Positions 32,988 to 42,459 of a stretch of 48,566 bases of DNA are shown here, piece by piece (the first letter of the stretch is position 1; each line of letters opens with the position of its first letter). The stretch is from assembly GCA_934418125.1 (NCBI GenBank), contig CAKRWT010000019.1:1-48566 (forward strand), in the 5' to 3' direction. The stretch comes from an uncultured Lachnospiraceae bacterium. Its GTDB lineage: Bacteria; Bacillota; Clostridia; Lachnospirales; Lachnospiraceae. The position numbers were made by a program, and so were the translations under genes. Under the pieces are notes generated by a model. It was given only the letters and a program-made list of their open reading frames with translations, had not been told where the DNA came from and ran no database searches.

Positions 32988-35264
32988 GTGAGCAGTATGG
33001 TATATTATACACTTATTATCGAAATGTTTATATTGGTATGGTGTGCTGTAAATGCAGGGAAAAAGAAAGAGACCTTGAATCGTATTATCTGCGCCCATGA
33101 GTGTGCGGCAGCAGTGGCAGCGGCAGCCTATGTGGTATATCTTACCGCACCCACGGATGTGGCCACGCTGTTTTTCTATGGAATTGTATGGGCCGCCAGG
33201 GACTGGTATGTATATTTTCTCATACAGTATGTGGAAAAATATACAGAGATGTTTAAAGGGAAGATAGCTTTTAAGAAGGCAGTGGTATGTTACTTTGTTT
33301 TTGACAGTATTATGCTGCTGGCAAATCCATGGACCAACGCTATGTTTACGATAACGGATATGGAAAATATGGGTATCAATTTTGCGCTGGCAACAGGTAA
33401 TATTTTATGTATTCTTCACTATAGCGTGTTCTATCTGTTAATGGCATTTGTGATACTGACTTTTGGATATGCAATTGTACATGCGTCGAAGTTTTATCGT
33501 TTTCGCTATGTCACACTGTTTATCATAACCATTGTGGCAAATTTATTGAATCTTCTTGTCATTCTGTGGGAGTCCATGTATGGAATTTCCCTGGTTACCT
33601 ATGGCATTATGTCGATTTTCATTTATTATTTTACCTTCAAATATATTCCGGATGAACTGATTGAGAATATTTTGTCCCGTGTGATAAGGGATTTAAAGAA
33701 TGGAATTGTCTGCTTTGACAGTGCGGGCCGGTGTGTCTATATCAATGAATTGGTAAAGGAAATCTATTTTGACAGGACAAGAATAGAGGAGGGCGAGGAG
33801 ATTTATGCCGCCTGGTTAAGGCAAACCGGTGCAGAGAGAAAAGATACCATGAGCTTTGATAAGGTATGGAAACATGGAGGGCAGACCCGATACTACGAAG
33901 TAAAATATCAGAGAGTATACGATGAACGGGATAGCTTTATCTGCGACTATTTTATGTATAATGACTGCACGGAGAAGGTAGAGTCCTATGAGCGGCAGAA
34001 ATATCTGGCGACCCATGATGAACTGACCGGATTATTAAATAAGAAACAGTTTCTGGTGGAAGTATCCAGGCTGCTTCATGAAAATCCCGGAAGACAGTAT
34101 TCTATGATATACAGCAATATTAAGGATTTTAAAATTGTAAATGAAGTGTTTGGTATGGCGAAGGGCGATGAAGTTCTTAAGAAACGGGCAGAGCTGATGC
34201 GGCAGTATATGAAGGATGGAGCTTTGCTTGCAAGACTTCGCGGAGACCGGTTTGCAGTATGTATGCCAAGTGATGAGGTAAATGAAGAATGGATTCATGC
34301 TGAAATCAGAGAAGTCCAACAGGATTTCAGGGATAATTTATTTCATTTACATATCTGTACTGGTATCTATGAGATTATGGATATTGAAGAAGATGTCAGT
34401 ATCATGTGTGACAAGGCTGCCAGTGCAGGAGATGCCATAAAAGATGACAGCCAGGAAATCGCTTATTATGATAAGAAGCTGCTGGAGAAATCCGTTGAAG
34501 AGAAAAAGATTCTCAGCGAGTTCGAGGATGCTTTGCGGAAGAAACAGCTTGCCATATTTTTACAGCCACAGGTAGATGCCGAGGGTAGATTATATGGAGC
34601 AGAGGCTCTTGTCAGATGGTATCATCCCAAGCGCGGTCTTTTGTTCCCGGGAGCTTTTGTTCCGGTTTTGGAAAAAGAAGGCCTTATCTATAAGATGGAC
34701 AGATGTGTCTGGGAGCTGGCAGCAGAACAGTTAAAAAAATGGAAAGAACTTGGAATTACCACCCCCTATATTTCTGTCAATGTTTCTGCCAGGGATTTCT
34801 ACTATATAGATATCTATAAGACCTTTGTGGAACTGGTTGCAAAATATGACATCAGTCCGGACAGACTGAATATTGAGATAACGGAAACCGCTATCATGGA
34901 AGACACACAGAAGAACATGGATGTTATCCGTCAGCTTCAGGAGTTTGGATTCCGGATAGAAATAGATGATTTTGGAAGTGGCTATTCCTCGTTAAATATG
35001 TTAAAAGACATTAACGCAGATGTGCTGAAGATTGATATGGCATTCCTGCAGGCGACAGAGAACGAGAAGAAAGCAAGAGACATTCTGCAGGCTGTCATTG
35101 CCCTGTCCGAGAAGCTGGGGCTGGACGTGATTACGGAAGGTGTTGAGACAATCGACCAGGTAACCATGTTAAAGGCTATGGGCGAGAATATGTTCCAAGG
35201 TTATTATTTTTCTAAGCCGATTCCAGTAAATGAATTTGAACAAAAATATGAGTTAATACCCTAA
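32988..35264 (+). CDS. Membrane-bound EAL phosphodiesterase with degenerate GGDEF domain
   Basis: 758 residues. Seven or so membrane helices fill the first 230 residues, followed by a PAS-like region (about 235-335, IVCFDSAGRCVYINELV), a GGDEF-fold domain (about 345-490) and a C-terminal EAL domain. The GGDEF signature is RGDRF, so cyclase activity should be lost. EAL residues are intact: EALVRW, NVSARDF, IEITETA, IDDFGSGYSS, LKIDMAF and ITEGVET. It would therefore degrade c-di-GMP, with the GGDEF-fold part as a possible GTP sensor. The start is GTG 32988, with AAGGAG (32973-32978). A terminator overlaps its stop. Confidence 0.92.
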   Translation: MSSMVYYTLIIEMFILVWCAVNAGKKKETLNRIICAHECAAAVAAAAYVVYLTAPTDVATLFFYGIVWAARDWYVYFLIQYVEKYTEMFKGKIAFKKAVVCYFVFDSIMLLANPWTNAMFTITDMENMGINFALATGNILCILHYSVFYLLMAFVILTFGYAIVHASKFYRFRYVTLFIITIVANLLNLLVILWESMYGISLVTYGIMSIFIYYFTFKYIPDELIENILSRVIRDLKNGIVCFDSAGRCVYINELVKEIYFDRTRIEEGEEIYAAWLRQTGAERKDTMSFDKVWKHGGQTRYYEVKYQRVYDERDSFICDYFMYNDCTEKVESYERQKYLATHDELTGLLNKKQFLVEVSRLLHENPGRQYSMIYSNIKDFKIVNEVFGMAKGDEVLKKRAELMRQYMKDGALLARLRGDRFAVCMPSDEVNEEWIHAEIREVQQDFRDNLFHLHICTGIYEIMDIEEDVSIMCDKAASAGDAIKDDSQEIAYYDKKLLEKSVEEKKILSEFEDALRKKQLAIFLQPQVDAEGRLYGAEALVRWYHPKRGLLFPGAFVPVLEKEGLIYKMDRCVWELAAEQLKKWKELGITTPYISVNVSARDFYYIDIYKTFVELVAKYDISPDRLNIEITETAIMEDTQKNMDVIRQLQEFGFRIEIDDFGSGYSSLNMLKDINADVLKIDMAFLQATENEKKARDILQAVIALSEKLGLDVITEGVETIDQVTMLKAMGENMFQGYYFSKPIPVNEFEQKYELIP

Positions 35265-35285
35265 CCATCCGGCTAGGGTATTTTT
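35255..35285 (+). terminator. Terminator overlapping the EAL gene stop
   Basis: AATACCCTA (35255-35263) pairs with TAGGGTATT (35274-35282) around a ten-base loop, followed by TTT. The stop codon TAA (35262-35264) is in the stem. Confidence 0.8.
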
Positions 35286-35350
35286 AATGAGAAAGATTTT
35301 ATCATGAAGAAAAACTATACAAAACCAAAGAATTGTATAGAAACATAACA

Positions 35351-35379
35351 TTGTCTTTTTTTTGACAGGGTGCTATAAT
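35351..35379 (+). promoter_or_regulatory. Promoter of the MMPL operon
   Basis: TTGTCT (35351-35356), 17 bases, TGC-TATAAT with the hexamer at 35374-35379, an extended -10 promoter. The start near 35386 lies after the in-frame ATG at 35362, which therefore cannot be the true start of the next gene. Confidence 0.65.
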
Positions 35380-35430
35380 TTACGCAAAATATGGAAAACA
35401 GTCACAATAAAGAGGAGTTATTGTAAAGCC

Positions 35431-37935
35431 ATGGAAAAAGAACAAAATACTAAAAAAGGTGGAAATCAGGCAATGCTCAAAATATGCGGGTTTATTGTAG
35501 ATAAGAGAAATCTATTCTTCCTGCTGTTTGGTATCCTGATTATTTTTTCGGCAATTTCACGCAACTGGGTAGGTGTAGAGAACTCAATGGCATTCTATCT
35601 TCCCGCTTCTGCAGAGACGAAGCAGGGACTTGATTTGATGGATGAAGAGTTTATTACATACGGAGCCTGTAATGTGATGGTTGCCAACGTTTCTTATGAG
35701 CAGGCGGAGAAAATAGGGGAAAGGCTGGAGATGCTGGAGGGTGTTTATTCCGCAGAATTTGATGATACGGAAGAACACTATGCAAATGGTTCAGCCTATT
35801 ATAATATTACCTTCGACTATGACGAGGATGATGATGCCTGTCTGGATGCACTGGACAGAGTGAAGAACATGCTGGATGGTTATGATTATTATCTGACTAC
35901 GGATTTGGGCGACACAGAATCGGAACTGATAGCAGAAGAAATGAGCACCATTACCGTATTGGTTGCCATCATTGTTGTAACGGTTCTTTTACTAACAACA
36001 CAGGCGTATGCAGAGATACCGGTATTGTTGATTACTTTCTTATCAGCGGCGATTGTACAGATGGGTACGAACTTTGTATTTGGCACCATTTCCTTCGTAT
36101 CCAATTCCGTAACTATTGTATTGCAGCTGGCATTATCTGTAGACTATGCGGTTATTCTGCTGAATCGTTATAAGGAAGAGCATGCAACGCTTCCTGCCAG
36201 AGAAGCGGTTATTGTTGCTTTAAGTAAAGCGATTCCGGAGATTTCAGGAAGCTCACTGACTACGGTTGGTGGTCTGATAGCTATGACATTCATGCAGTAT
36301 AAGATGGGTCCGGATATGGGTATTGTTCTGATTAAATCTATTGTATTAAGTTTGTGTGCAGTATTTCTGTTAATGCCAGGTGTCATTATGCTGTTTGCAA
36401 ATCTGATGGATAAGACAAAGCATAAGAACTTTATTCCGGAAATTCCTTTCGTCGGAAAATTCGCGTATGCGACAAGATATATAGTAGCACCACTTTTTAT
36501 TGTGGTAATTGTAATTGCTTACATGATATCCAATAAATGCCCGTATGTATTCGGTGACAGTACGATAACACCCCCATTACAGAACCGGGTACAGAAGGCA
36601 GAAGAAATGCAGGAGACGAACTTCGGCACTTCCAATATGGTTGCCCTGATTATCCCCAGTGGCGATTATGAGAGTGAAGCAGCCCTGATTCGGGACCTGG
36701 AAGCACGCCCGGAGGTTGATTACGTGACCGGTCTTGCCAATAGTGAGGCAATGGACGGCTATATGGTAACGGATAAACTGACACCGAGACAGTTCTCCGA
36801 GCTGATTGATTTGGACTATGAAGTGGCAGAGTTAATCTATGCAGCCTATGCCGTAAATGACGAAGACTATGCCAAGGTGGTAAACGGACTTTCTACGTAC
36901 AGTGTACCATTGATTGATATGTTTATCTTCGTAAAGCAGGAAGTAGATGAAGGCTATGTTACCTTAGATGATGATTTGCAGGATACTTTGGATGAAGCTT
37001 ATGACCAGATTATGTTTGGTAAGAACCAGTTACAGGGTGAGAACTATGACCGTATGCTGGTATATCTGACACTGCCGGAGGAAAGTGATGAAACCTTTGC
37101 TTTCCTGGATGAGATGCATGATATTGCCGGAAAATATTACAGTGGCAAGATTCTTGTCTGTGGTAACTCTGTCAGCCAGTACGATTTGAAGAAGACCTTT
37201 GCAAGAGATAATATGGTTGTAAATGTGGTTTCTATTCTGACCGTATTAGTGGTATTGCTGTTTACTTTCAAGTCAGCCGGTATGCCGGTACTTTTGATTG
37301 CCGTAATTCAGGGTTGTATCTGGATTAACTTCTCCGTACCAACCCTTACCCATGAGAATATCTTCTTCCTGGGATATCTGATAGTCAGTTCCATTCAGAT
37401 GGGTGCCAATATCGACTATGCAATCGTTATTGCCAGCCGATATACAGATTTGCGTAAGACCATGGGAAGAAAACAGTCGATTATTGATACCATGAATTTA
37501 TCCTTCCCGACCATTATTACTTCCGGTACAATGCTTGCGGTAGCAGGTATCCTGATTGGTAAGATGACTTCCAATGCCGCTATCTTTGGTATTGGTAAGA
37601 GCCTTGGACGAGGTACTTTAATATCCCTGTTCGTTACCATGTTTGTACTGCCGCAGATACTGCTTGCAGGGGATAAGATTATTGAGAAGACAGCATTCGT
37701 TATGAATATGCCTATCCGTACCAAGAACGTAACCGGTCTGATGAAGGTAGATGGTCTGGTAAGAGGACGTATCGAAGGTACAGTAACCGGTACGATGAGT
37801 GCCATTGTCCGTGGTAATGTAAGTGCTTATGTAGAAGCAGGAGATGTAACGGAGCTTACCGAAGAAGAATATAAGCAGATGACTGGAATGGTCGTGGATG
37901 AATTAGCAAGCAGGGAGGTGAAAGACCATGAATAA
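35431..37935 (+). CDS. MMPL/RND-superfamily exporter
   Basis: About 834 residues, 12 membrane helices in two MMPL halves: one helix near residue 25, five at about 165-320 and a second set at about 580-750. Large extracytoplasmic loops follow helix 1 (about 40-160) and helix 7 (about 350-580). MGPDMGIVLIKSIVLSLCAV and MGANIDYAIVIASRYTDLRK are MMPL signatures. The C-terminus carries a G-rich tail (VRGRIEGTVTGTMSAIVRGN) of a solenoid-like pattern. MMPL proteins move lipids or hydrophobic compounds by proton flow. GAGGAG at 35412-35417 lies 13 bases before the ATG; Met at 35473 is possible. The stop overlaps the next start by eight bases, so they are coupled. Confidence 0.88.
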   Translation: MEKEQNTKKGGNQAMLKICGFIVDKRNLFFLLFGILIIFSAISRNWVGVENSMAFYLPASAETKQGLDLMDEEFITYGACNVMVANVSYEQAEKIGERLEMLEGVYSAEFDDTEEHYANGSAYYNITFDYDEDDDACLDALDRVKNMLDGYDYYLTTDLGDTESELIAEEMSTITVLVAIIVVTVLLLTTQAYAEIPVLLITFLSAAIVQMGTNFVFGTISFVSNSVTIVLQLALSVDYAVILLNRYKEEHATLPAREAVIVALSKAIPEISGSSLTTVGGLIAMTFMQYKMGPDMGIVLIKSIVLSLCAVFLLMPGVIMLFANLMDKTKHKNFIPEIPFVGKFAYATRYIVAPLFIVVIVIAYMISNKCPYVFGDSTITPPLQNRVQKAEEMQETNFGTSNMVALIIPSGDYESEAALIRDLEARPEVDYVTGLANSEAMDGYMVTDKLTPRQFSELIDLDYEVAELIYAAYAVNDEDYAKVVNGLSTYSVPLIDMFIFVKQEVDEGYVTLDDDLQDTLDEAYDQIMFGKNQLQGENYDRMLVYLTLPEESDETFAFLDEMHDIAGKYYSGKILVCGNSVSQYDLKKTFARDNMVVNVVSILTVLVVLLFTFKSAGMPVLLIAVIQGCIWINFSVPTLTHENIFFLGYLIVSSIQMGANIDYAIVIASRYTDLRKTMGRKQSIIDTMNLSFPTIITSGTMLAVAGILIGKMTSNAAIFGIGKSLGRGTLISLFVTMFVLPQILLAGDKIIEKTAFVMNMPIRTKNVTGLMKVDGLVRGRIEGTVTGTMSAIVRGNVSAYVEAGDVTELTEEEYKQMTGMVVDELASREVKDHE

Positions 37936-40900
37936 GAAGAGAGTCATAGCCCTGTTGTTAGCAGCTTCTCTGGCTGTTGTGCCGACCATATCCGTTCTGG
38001 CAGAAGAAACAGACCAGACAGAAGAGGAACAGGAAGTAATCAGCTTAGAAGAAGCAAATAAAACACTGGAAGGGTACGAAGACGAAAAAGCGGAATGGGA
38101 AGAAGTTTACATTGACTCCCTGGAAGACTTACAGGCATTTGCCAGGAACTGCTGGCTTGATACATGGTCTCAGGATAAAAAGGTGTATCTGACGGCAGAT
38201 ATTAATGTGGCCGGCAGTGATTTTACATCTATTCCTACGTTTGGAGGATATTTTGATGGACAGGGACATACCATCAGTGGATTATCCATTAAAGATGGTA
38301 TTTCCTATACTGGACTGTTCTGTTATACCCAGCAGAGTGCCGTTATCGCCAATCTGGATGTGGTAGGAGCTGTAAAACCATCCGGAAAACAGCTTGCAGT
38401 AGGCGGTATTGTCGGAGATAACAGCGGTATTATCATGAACTGTACGTTCAGCGGCAATATAGAAGGAAATGATTATGTAGGCGGTATTACCGGTTACAAT
38501 GAACTGACCGGTATTGTAATTGACTGTACCAACAGCGGAACAGTTACTGGTGCCCATTACACTGGAGGTATTGCAGGAGAAAATGCCGGCAATATTGTAG
38601 GCTGTGATAACTGGGCAGAAATCAATACAACCAACGAAGACAAGGGAATGTCTTTGGAGGATATTAACATCCAGCAGTATGCGAATAATCTGTTTGATTT
38701 TGCAGATAACAGTGATGATGATAATAATATTCAGGGTTCTGCGTTAAATAACACCATTGATTCCGGTGGTATTGCGGGTCTTTCCACAGGAATTATCCAG
38801 TACTGTACCAATAAGGGAAGTGTCGGATATGAGCATGTTGGTTATAACGTGGGAGGTATTGTCGGAAGACAGTCCGGTTATGTCTATGCCTGTGAAAATA
38901 CAGCCAAAATATATGGGCGTAAAGACGTAGGTGGTATTGTCGGCCAGGCAGAGCCGTATGTAGCCATTGATCTGTCAGAGGATATTGCGTATCAGTTAAC
39001 AGAGAGTATCAACAAGCTGCATGACTTGATTGACAAGATGTTAGAGGACAGCGGTTCGGAATCAGAGACGTTATCAAACCGGCTTTCCATTATCCAGTCC
39101 TTTGCTGATAAGGCACTGGGTAATACTTCTTATCTGGCAGATAACACAGTTCAGTGGGTAGATGGTATGGTTGGTGCTGCCAATGAGATGTTTAGCAGAG
39201 CTGATTACATAATGGATGAGGCTGCCAAGCAGAACGGAGTCATTGACCAGACACATAATGCTGCCGGTAATCTGAAGGATGCCGCAGAGTCGCTGGTAGA
39301 TGTGATGGATGATTTGGACATCTACAGTTACATGACAGAAGAAGAGCAGATTCGGTATGATAATGCCAAGAATACCGTCAGTGATGCCACGAAAGAGTAT
39401 AATGAATATTATGCGGATGCTACAAAGGCGTATGACGACTATTATATTGATACCGTAAGAAATACAGACACAAAATATCAGGCAGCAACGGGAGCTACGG
39501 AAACAGATTTGAAGCCCTATGATAAGGATGGAAACCAACTATCCATTACCTGGTCTTCGCCAATGGTGGATGTAGTTGGTACATATAAAAACGTCGATTC
39601 CTGGAAACATGTTCATGCCGATGGAACGACTACCGATTTCATGAACCGGGATGACGAAGAGCAGTACAATCTGGATGCAGATTTACAAAAGGATGCCCTT
39701 CAGAAGGTATCCGATAACAGCAGTGATATTCAGAGTGCTGCAGATAGATATGCGGAAGACCAATATAAGGCTAATCATGGTGGGAATGCTTATAGAACAG
39801 ATGTGGATGATGCCATTCAGACCATGTACGACATTACCATAAAATATACGAACCAGATGTCTGACAGTGCCAGAAGTGATGCAGAGACTGCTTTCGACCA
39901 TGCAAAGGATGCCGCAGGAAACATGGAGACAGCAGGTTCTGAGACGAAGAGAATCTTCAATGACATCAATGGCAGAGCGGATATTGTCCTGCCACAGCTT
40001 GGCAGCGACTACCGCTCCAATACGAATGATTTGGCAACGAACCTGAAAGGTATTTCCGAAAATATGGGCTACCTGAACAGTGAGATGCTTTCCACCAGTG
40101 ATGTGATGATAGATGACCTGGAGGCCATTAATGACCAGTTCAGCTCTATTATGCTTTTGTATACCGATGCCATAGATGGTGTACTGGATATGGATTATAC
40201 CAGTGTGTATGAGGATAATTCCGAAGAAGATGCAGAGACCAGCACGGATGCAACGTTGGAATTGAATACCAATAATGGTTCGGTAAATGGAGATTTGAAC
40301 GTATCTGGTATTGCAGGAACCATGGCAATCGAGTACGATTTTGACTTAGAGAGTGATGTAACCGGTATTGATGATGCCAAGGTGAATTCTACTTATCTGA
40401 CAAAATGTATATTGCGAGAAAATATAAATAATGCAACCGTAACAGCACAGAAGAGCGATGCCGGTGGCATTGCCGGAAGACAGGAACTGGGAATGATTCT
40501 GCGCTGTGAAAGCTATGGTAAGGTAAAGAGTAATTCCGGTGATTATGTCGGTGGTATTGCCGGAGAATCCCTTTCTCATATTAAAGAAAGCTATGCAAAG
40601 TGTGCATTGTCCGGTGAAGAATATGTAGCTGGTATTGTGGGCTCCGGTTCCAGTATCGAAGATTGTTATGCTATGGTAAGAATCCAGGATGCAACCGCTT
40701 TTTCCGGTGCGATTGCCGGTACCATAGATAATAACGGCACTGTATTTGGCAACTATTTTGTCTCTGATGAGATTGCCGGTATTGACCGTATCAGCTACAG
40801 TGGCAAGGCAGAGCCAATCAGCTATGAAGAACTGATGGAGGTAGAGAAGATTCCGGATGAATTCCGTAAGATGACGATTATCTTCTATGCTGACGAAGAA

Positions 40901-41590
40901 GAAATCACAAGAACACAGTGTAGCTACGGTGGCAGTATTTCCGAGAAAAAATATCCGGAAATTCCGACGAAAGATGGTTTCTATGCAGACTGGGATAAGA
41001 AGGAACTGAAGAATATCCAGACAGACCAGGATGTCAATGTGGAATATGTGCGTTACCTGACCACACTGGCAAGTGGACCTATCCGGGATAATGGTCAGTC
41101 TGTTATTCTGGCAGACGGTCAGTTTAAAGTAGAGGATACTTTGCAGATTGCACAGAATCCGGTAGAGGGAGAAACTGGTTTACCAGAGGGAACAACAGAA
41201 GTCTGGACCATAAGCTGTCCGGATGATGGCAACACGACCCACCAGATAAGATATCAGGCACCAGATGGCGAGACCGAGGGTGTTAAGATTTATGTGAAAG
41301 ACGGCGAGAAGTGGACACAGACAGATACGGATATGATGGGTATCTACTATCTGTTCCCGATGGAGGGCGAAGAAGCTCAGATTGCAGTCGTTGTTACAGA
41401 AAAGAATATGACTCTTTATATTGTTCTCGGAGTGATGGCAGCAGTCGTGCTTGTTGTAGTAATTATCTGGATTGTTAAGAAAAAGAAGAAGACAAGAGCC
41501 GCACAGCCAATCGAAAGTAAAGAACCCATACAAACAGATGATACGAAGCAGGAAGCAAATTCCGCTGCGGAAACGGATGTAAGAGAATAA
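37928..41590 (+). CDS. Large surface protein with GLUG/beta-helix halves and a helical insert
   Basis: 1220 residues, signal peptide cleaved near Ala25, no lipobox, one C-terminal membrane helix (about 1161-1183) and a basic tail. Residues about 55-340 form a beta-helix built from GLUG-like units (AVGGIVGDNSGIIMNCTFSG, DYVGGITGYNELTGIVIDC, HYTGGIAGENAGNIVGCDN). Residues about 345-750 are mostly helical and polar with few Gly (NKLHDLIDKMLEDSGSESET, SDVMIDDLEAINDQFSSI). From about 800 to 950 GLUG units resume (DAGGIAGRQELGMILRCES). It is held in the membrane and faces out. GGGAGGTG precedes the ATG, and it overlaps the MMPL gene, so it is probably its partner. Function not known. Confidence 0.82.
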   Translation: MNKKRVIALLLAASLAVVPTISVLAEETDQTEEEQEVISLEEANKTLEGYEDEKAEWEEVYIDSLEDLQAFARNCWLDTWSQDKKVYLTADINVAGSDFTSIPTFGGYFDGQGHTISGLSIKDGISYTGLFCYTQQSAVIANLDVVGAVKPSGKQLAVGGIVGDNSGIIMNCTFSGNIEGNDYVGGITGYNELTGIVIDCTNSGTVTGAHYTGGIAGENAGNIVGCDNWAEINTTNEDKGMSLEDINIQQYANNLFDFADNSDDDNNIQGSALNNTIDSGGIAGLSTGIIQYCTNKGSVGYEHVGYNVGGIVGRQSGYVYACENTAKIYGRKDVGGIVGQAEPYVAIDLSEDIAYQLTESINKLHDLIDKMLEDSGSESETLSNRLSIIQSFADKALGNTSYLADNTVQWVDGMVGAANEMFSRADYIMDEAAKQNGVIDQTHNAAGNLKDAAESLVDVMDDLDIYSYMTEEEQIRYDNAKNTVSDATKEYNEYYADATKAYDDYYIDTVRNTDTKYQAATGATETDLKPYDKDGNQLSITWSSPMVDVVGTYKNVDSWKHVHADGTTTDFMNRDDEEQYNLDADLQKDALQKVSDNSSDIQSAADRYAEDQYKANHGGNAYRTDVDDAIQTMYDITIKYTNQMSDSARSDAETAFDHAKDAAGNMETAGSETKRIFNDINGRADIVLPQLGSDYRSNTNDLATNLKGISENMGYLNSEMLSTSDVMIDDLEAINDQFSSIMLLYTDAIDGVLDMDYTSVYEDNSEEDAETSTDATLELNTNNGSVNGDLNVSGIAGTMAIEYDFDLESDVTGIDDAKVNSTYLTKCILRENINNATVTAQKSDAGGIAGRQELGMILRCESYGKVKSNSGDYVGGIAGESLSHIKESYAKCALSGEEYVAGIVGSGSSIEDCYAMVRIQDATAFSGAIAGTIDNNGTVFGNYFVSDEIAGIDRISYSGKAEPISYEELMEVEKIPDEFRKMTIIFYADEEEITRTQCSYGGSISEKKYPEIPTKDGFYADWDKKELKNIQTDQDVNVEYVRYLTTLASGPIRDNGQSVILADGQFKVEDTLQIAQNPVEGETGLPEGTTEVWTISCPDDGNTTHQIRYQAPDGETEGVKIYVKDGEKWTQTDTDMMGIYYLFPMEGEEAQIAVVVTEKNMTLYIVLGVMAAVVLVVVIIWIVKKKKKTRAAQPIESKEPIQTDDTKQEANSAAETDVRE

Positions 41591-41592
41591 AG

Positions 41593-41626
41593 ACAAAACG
41601 TCTGTCGAAATGACAGGCGTTTTGTA
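41593..41626 (+). terminator. Hairpin after the surface-protein gene
   Basis: CAAAACGTCTGTC pairs with GACAGGCGTTTTG around GAAAT (41594-41624, one G-T). There is no long T-run beyond the stem, so termination may be partial, allowing read-through to the next genes. Confidence 0.6.
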
Positions 41627-41697
41627 GTTGACAGCGAAATACTTTGTGTGAAACAATATCTTTGTTCCAGGACGAACAGGAAAGAGAAGGAAGAAGC

Positions 41698-42459
41698 GTG
41701 GCGAAGATAATCATAACATGTAAAAACTGTGGGGCAGAATATGACGAAGTATTAGACAGATGTCCCTATTGCGGTCAGGAAAATGAAGTTAAGTCAGAAC
41801 AGAAATATGCCACGAAGCTTCGCCATCTGGAAACGGAGAGAAAAGGATTACCATTTTTGCCTAAAAGGATTGTGAACATGGTAGGCAATACCCTTTTTAA
41901 AATGATTTTGCTGGCGGTGGTAGTCATTGTGGCAGGCGTTTTTATTATGACTGGTATTGGAAAATTGCGTGACAGACGGGAACAGGAAAAGGAAGATAAG
42001 AATGTCCAGGTAATGGAGCAGATGTTACAGGACAGGGACTATGAGGAACTATATACATTTTACCGCAAACAGGAGTATACCTATCTTACCTATGACAAAT
42101 ACGATGAGATAGCAACCGTCTATTACCATTATCTGCGGCTGCAATCCCTGTGGGAGAGCTATGAGAAATATGTGGGAAAAGTCAGTGATGATTTGCTGAT
42201 TGATGATATTGCGGGTATTATGCAGGAATGGAAGCAGCTGCAGACACAGGGACAGGAAATGATAGAAGACCGGAAACGTATGGGCAATGAACAGTATCTG
42301 CAGGAAATTATGGACATGGGAAAAGCTTTTGTCATGGAGAAAACCGGGGCAGAAGAAGAGATGTTGCAGGAAATCGTACAGTTGGACAGTGAGGATGAGG
42401 AAGGTTTTCGTTCCTACGCGGAAGAATTGTGGGAGAAGCAGAAAGGTAAGCAGGCATGA
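41698..42459 (+). CDS. Zinc-ribbon membrane protein 1
   Basis: About 253 residues. The N-terminal zinc ribbon has CKNCGAEYDEVLDRCPYCGQ (Cys8, 11, 22, 25) in the cytoplasm, then one membrane helix (about 62-86) and an extracytoplasmic helical domain (YEELYTFYRKQEYTYLTYDK and a later acidic part). I choose the GTG start at 41698, with AAGGAAG five to eight bases upstream; the frame from 41644 would add 18 residues with no site. Its last four bases overlap the next gene. It resembles the general plan of zinc-ribbon membrane proteins in Firmicutes, but no named family can be given. Confidence 0.75.
   Translation: MAKIIITCKNCGAEYDEVLDRCPYCGQENEVKSEQKYATKLRHLETERKGLPFLPKRIVNMVGNTLFKMILLAVVVIVAGVFIMTGIGKLRDRREQEKEDKNVQVMEQMLQDRDYEELYTFYRKQEYTYLTYDKYDEIATVYYHYLRLQSLWESYEKYVGKVSDDLLIDDIAGIMQEWKQLQTQGQEMIEDRKRMGNEQYLQEIMDMGKAFVMEKTGAEEEMLQEIVQLDSEDEEGFRSYAEELWEKQKGKQA

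Noticed and set aside
35361..35379. TTGACA close to TATAAT before the MMPL gene
   Set aside because: TTGACA (35363-35368) and TATAAT are only about five bases apart; TTGTCT at 35351 has the proper 17-base spacing.
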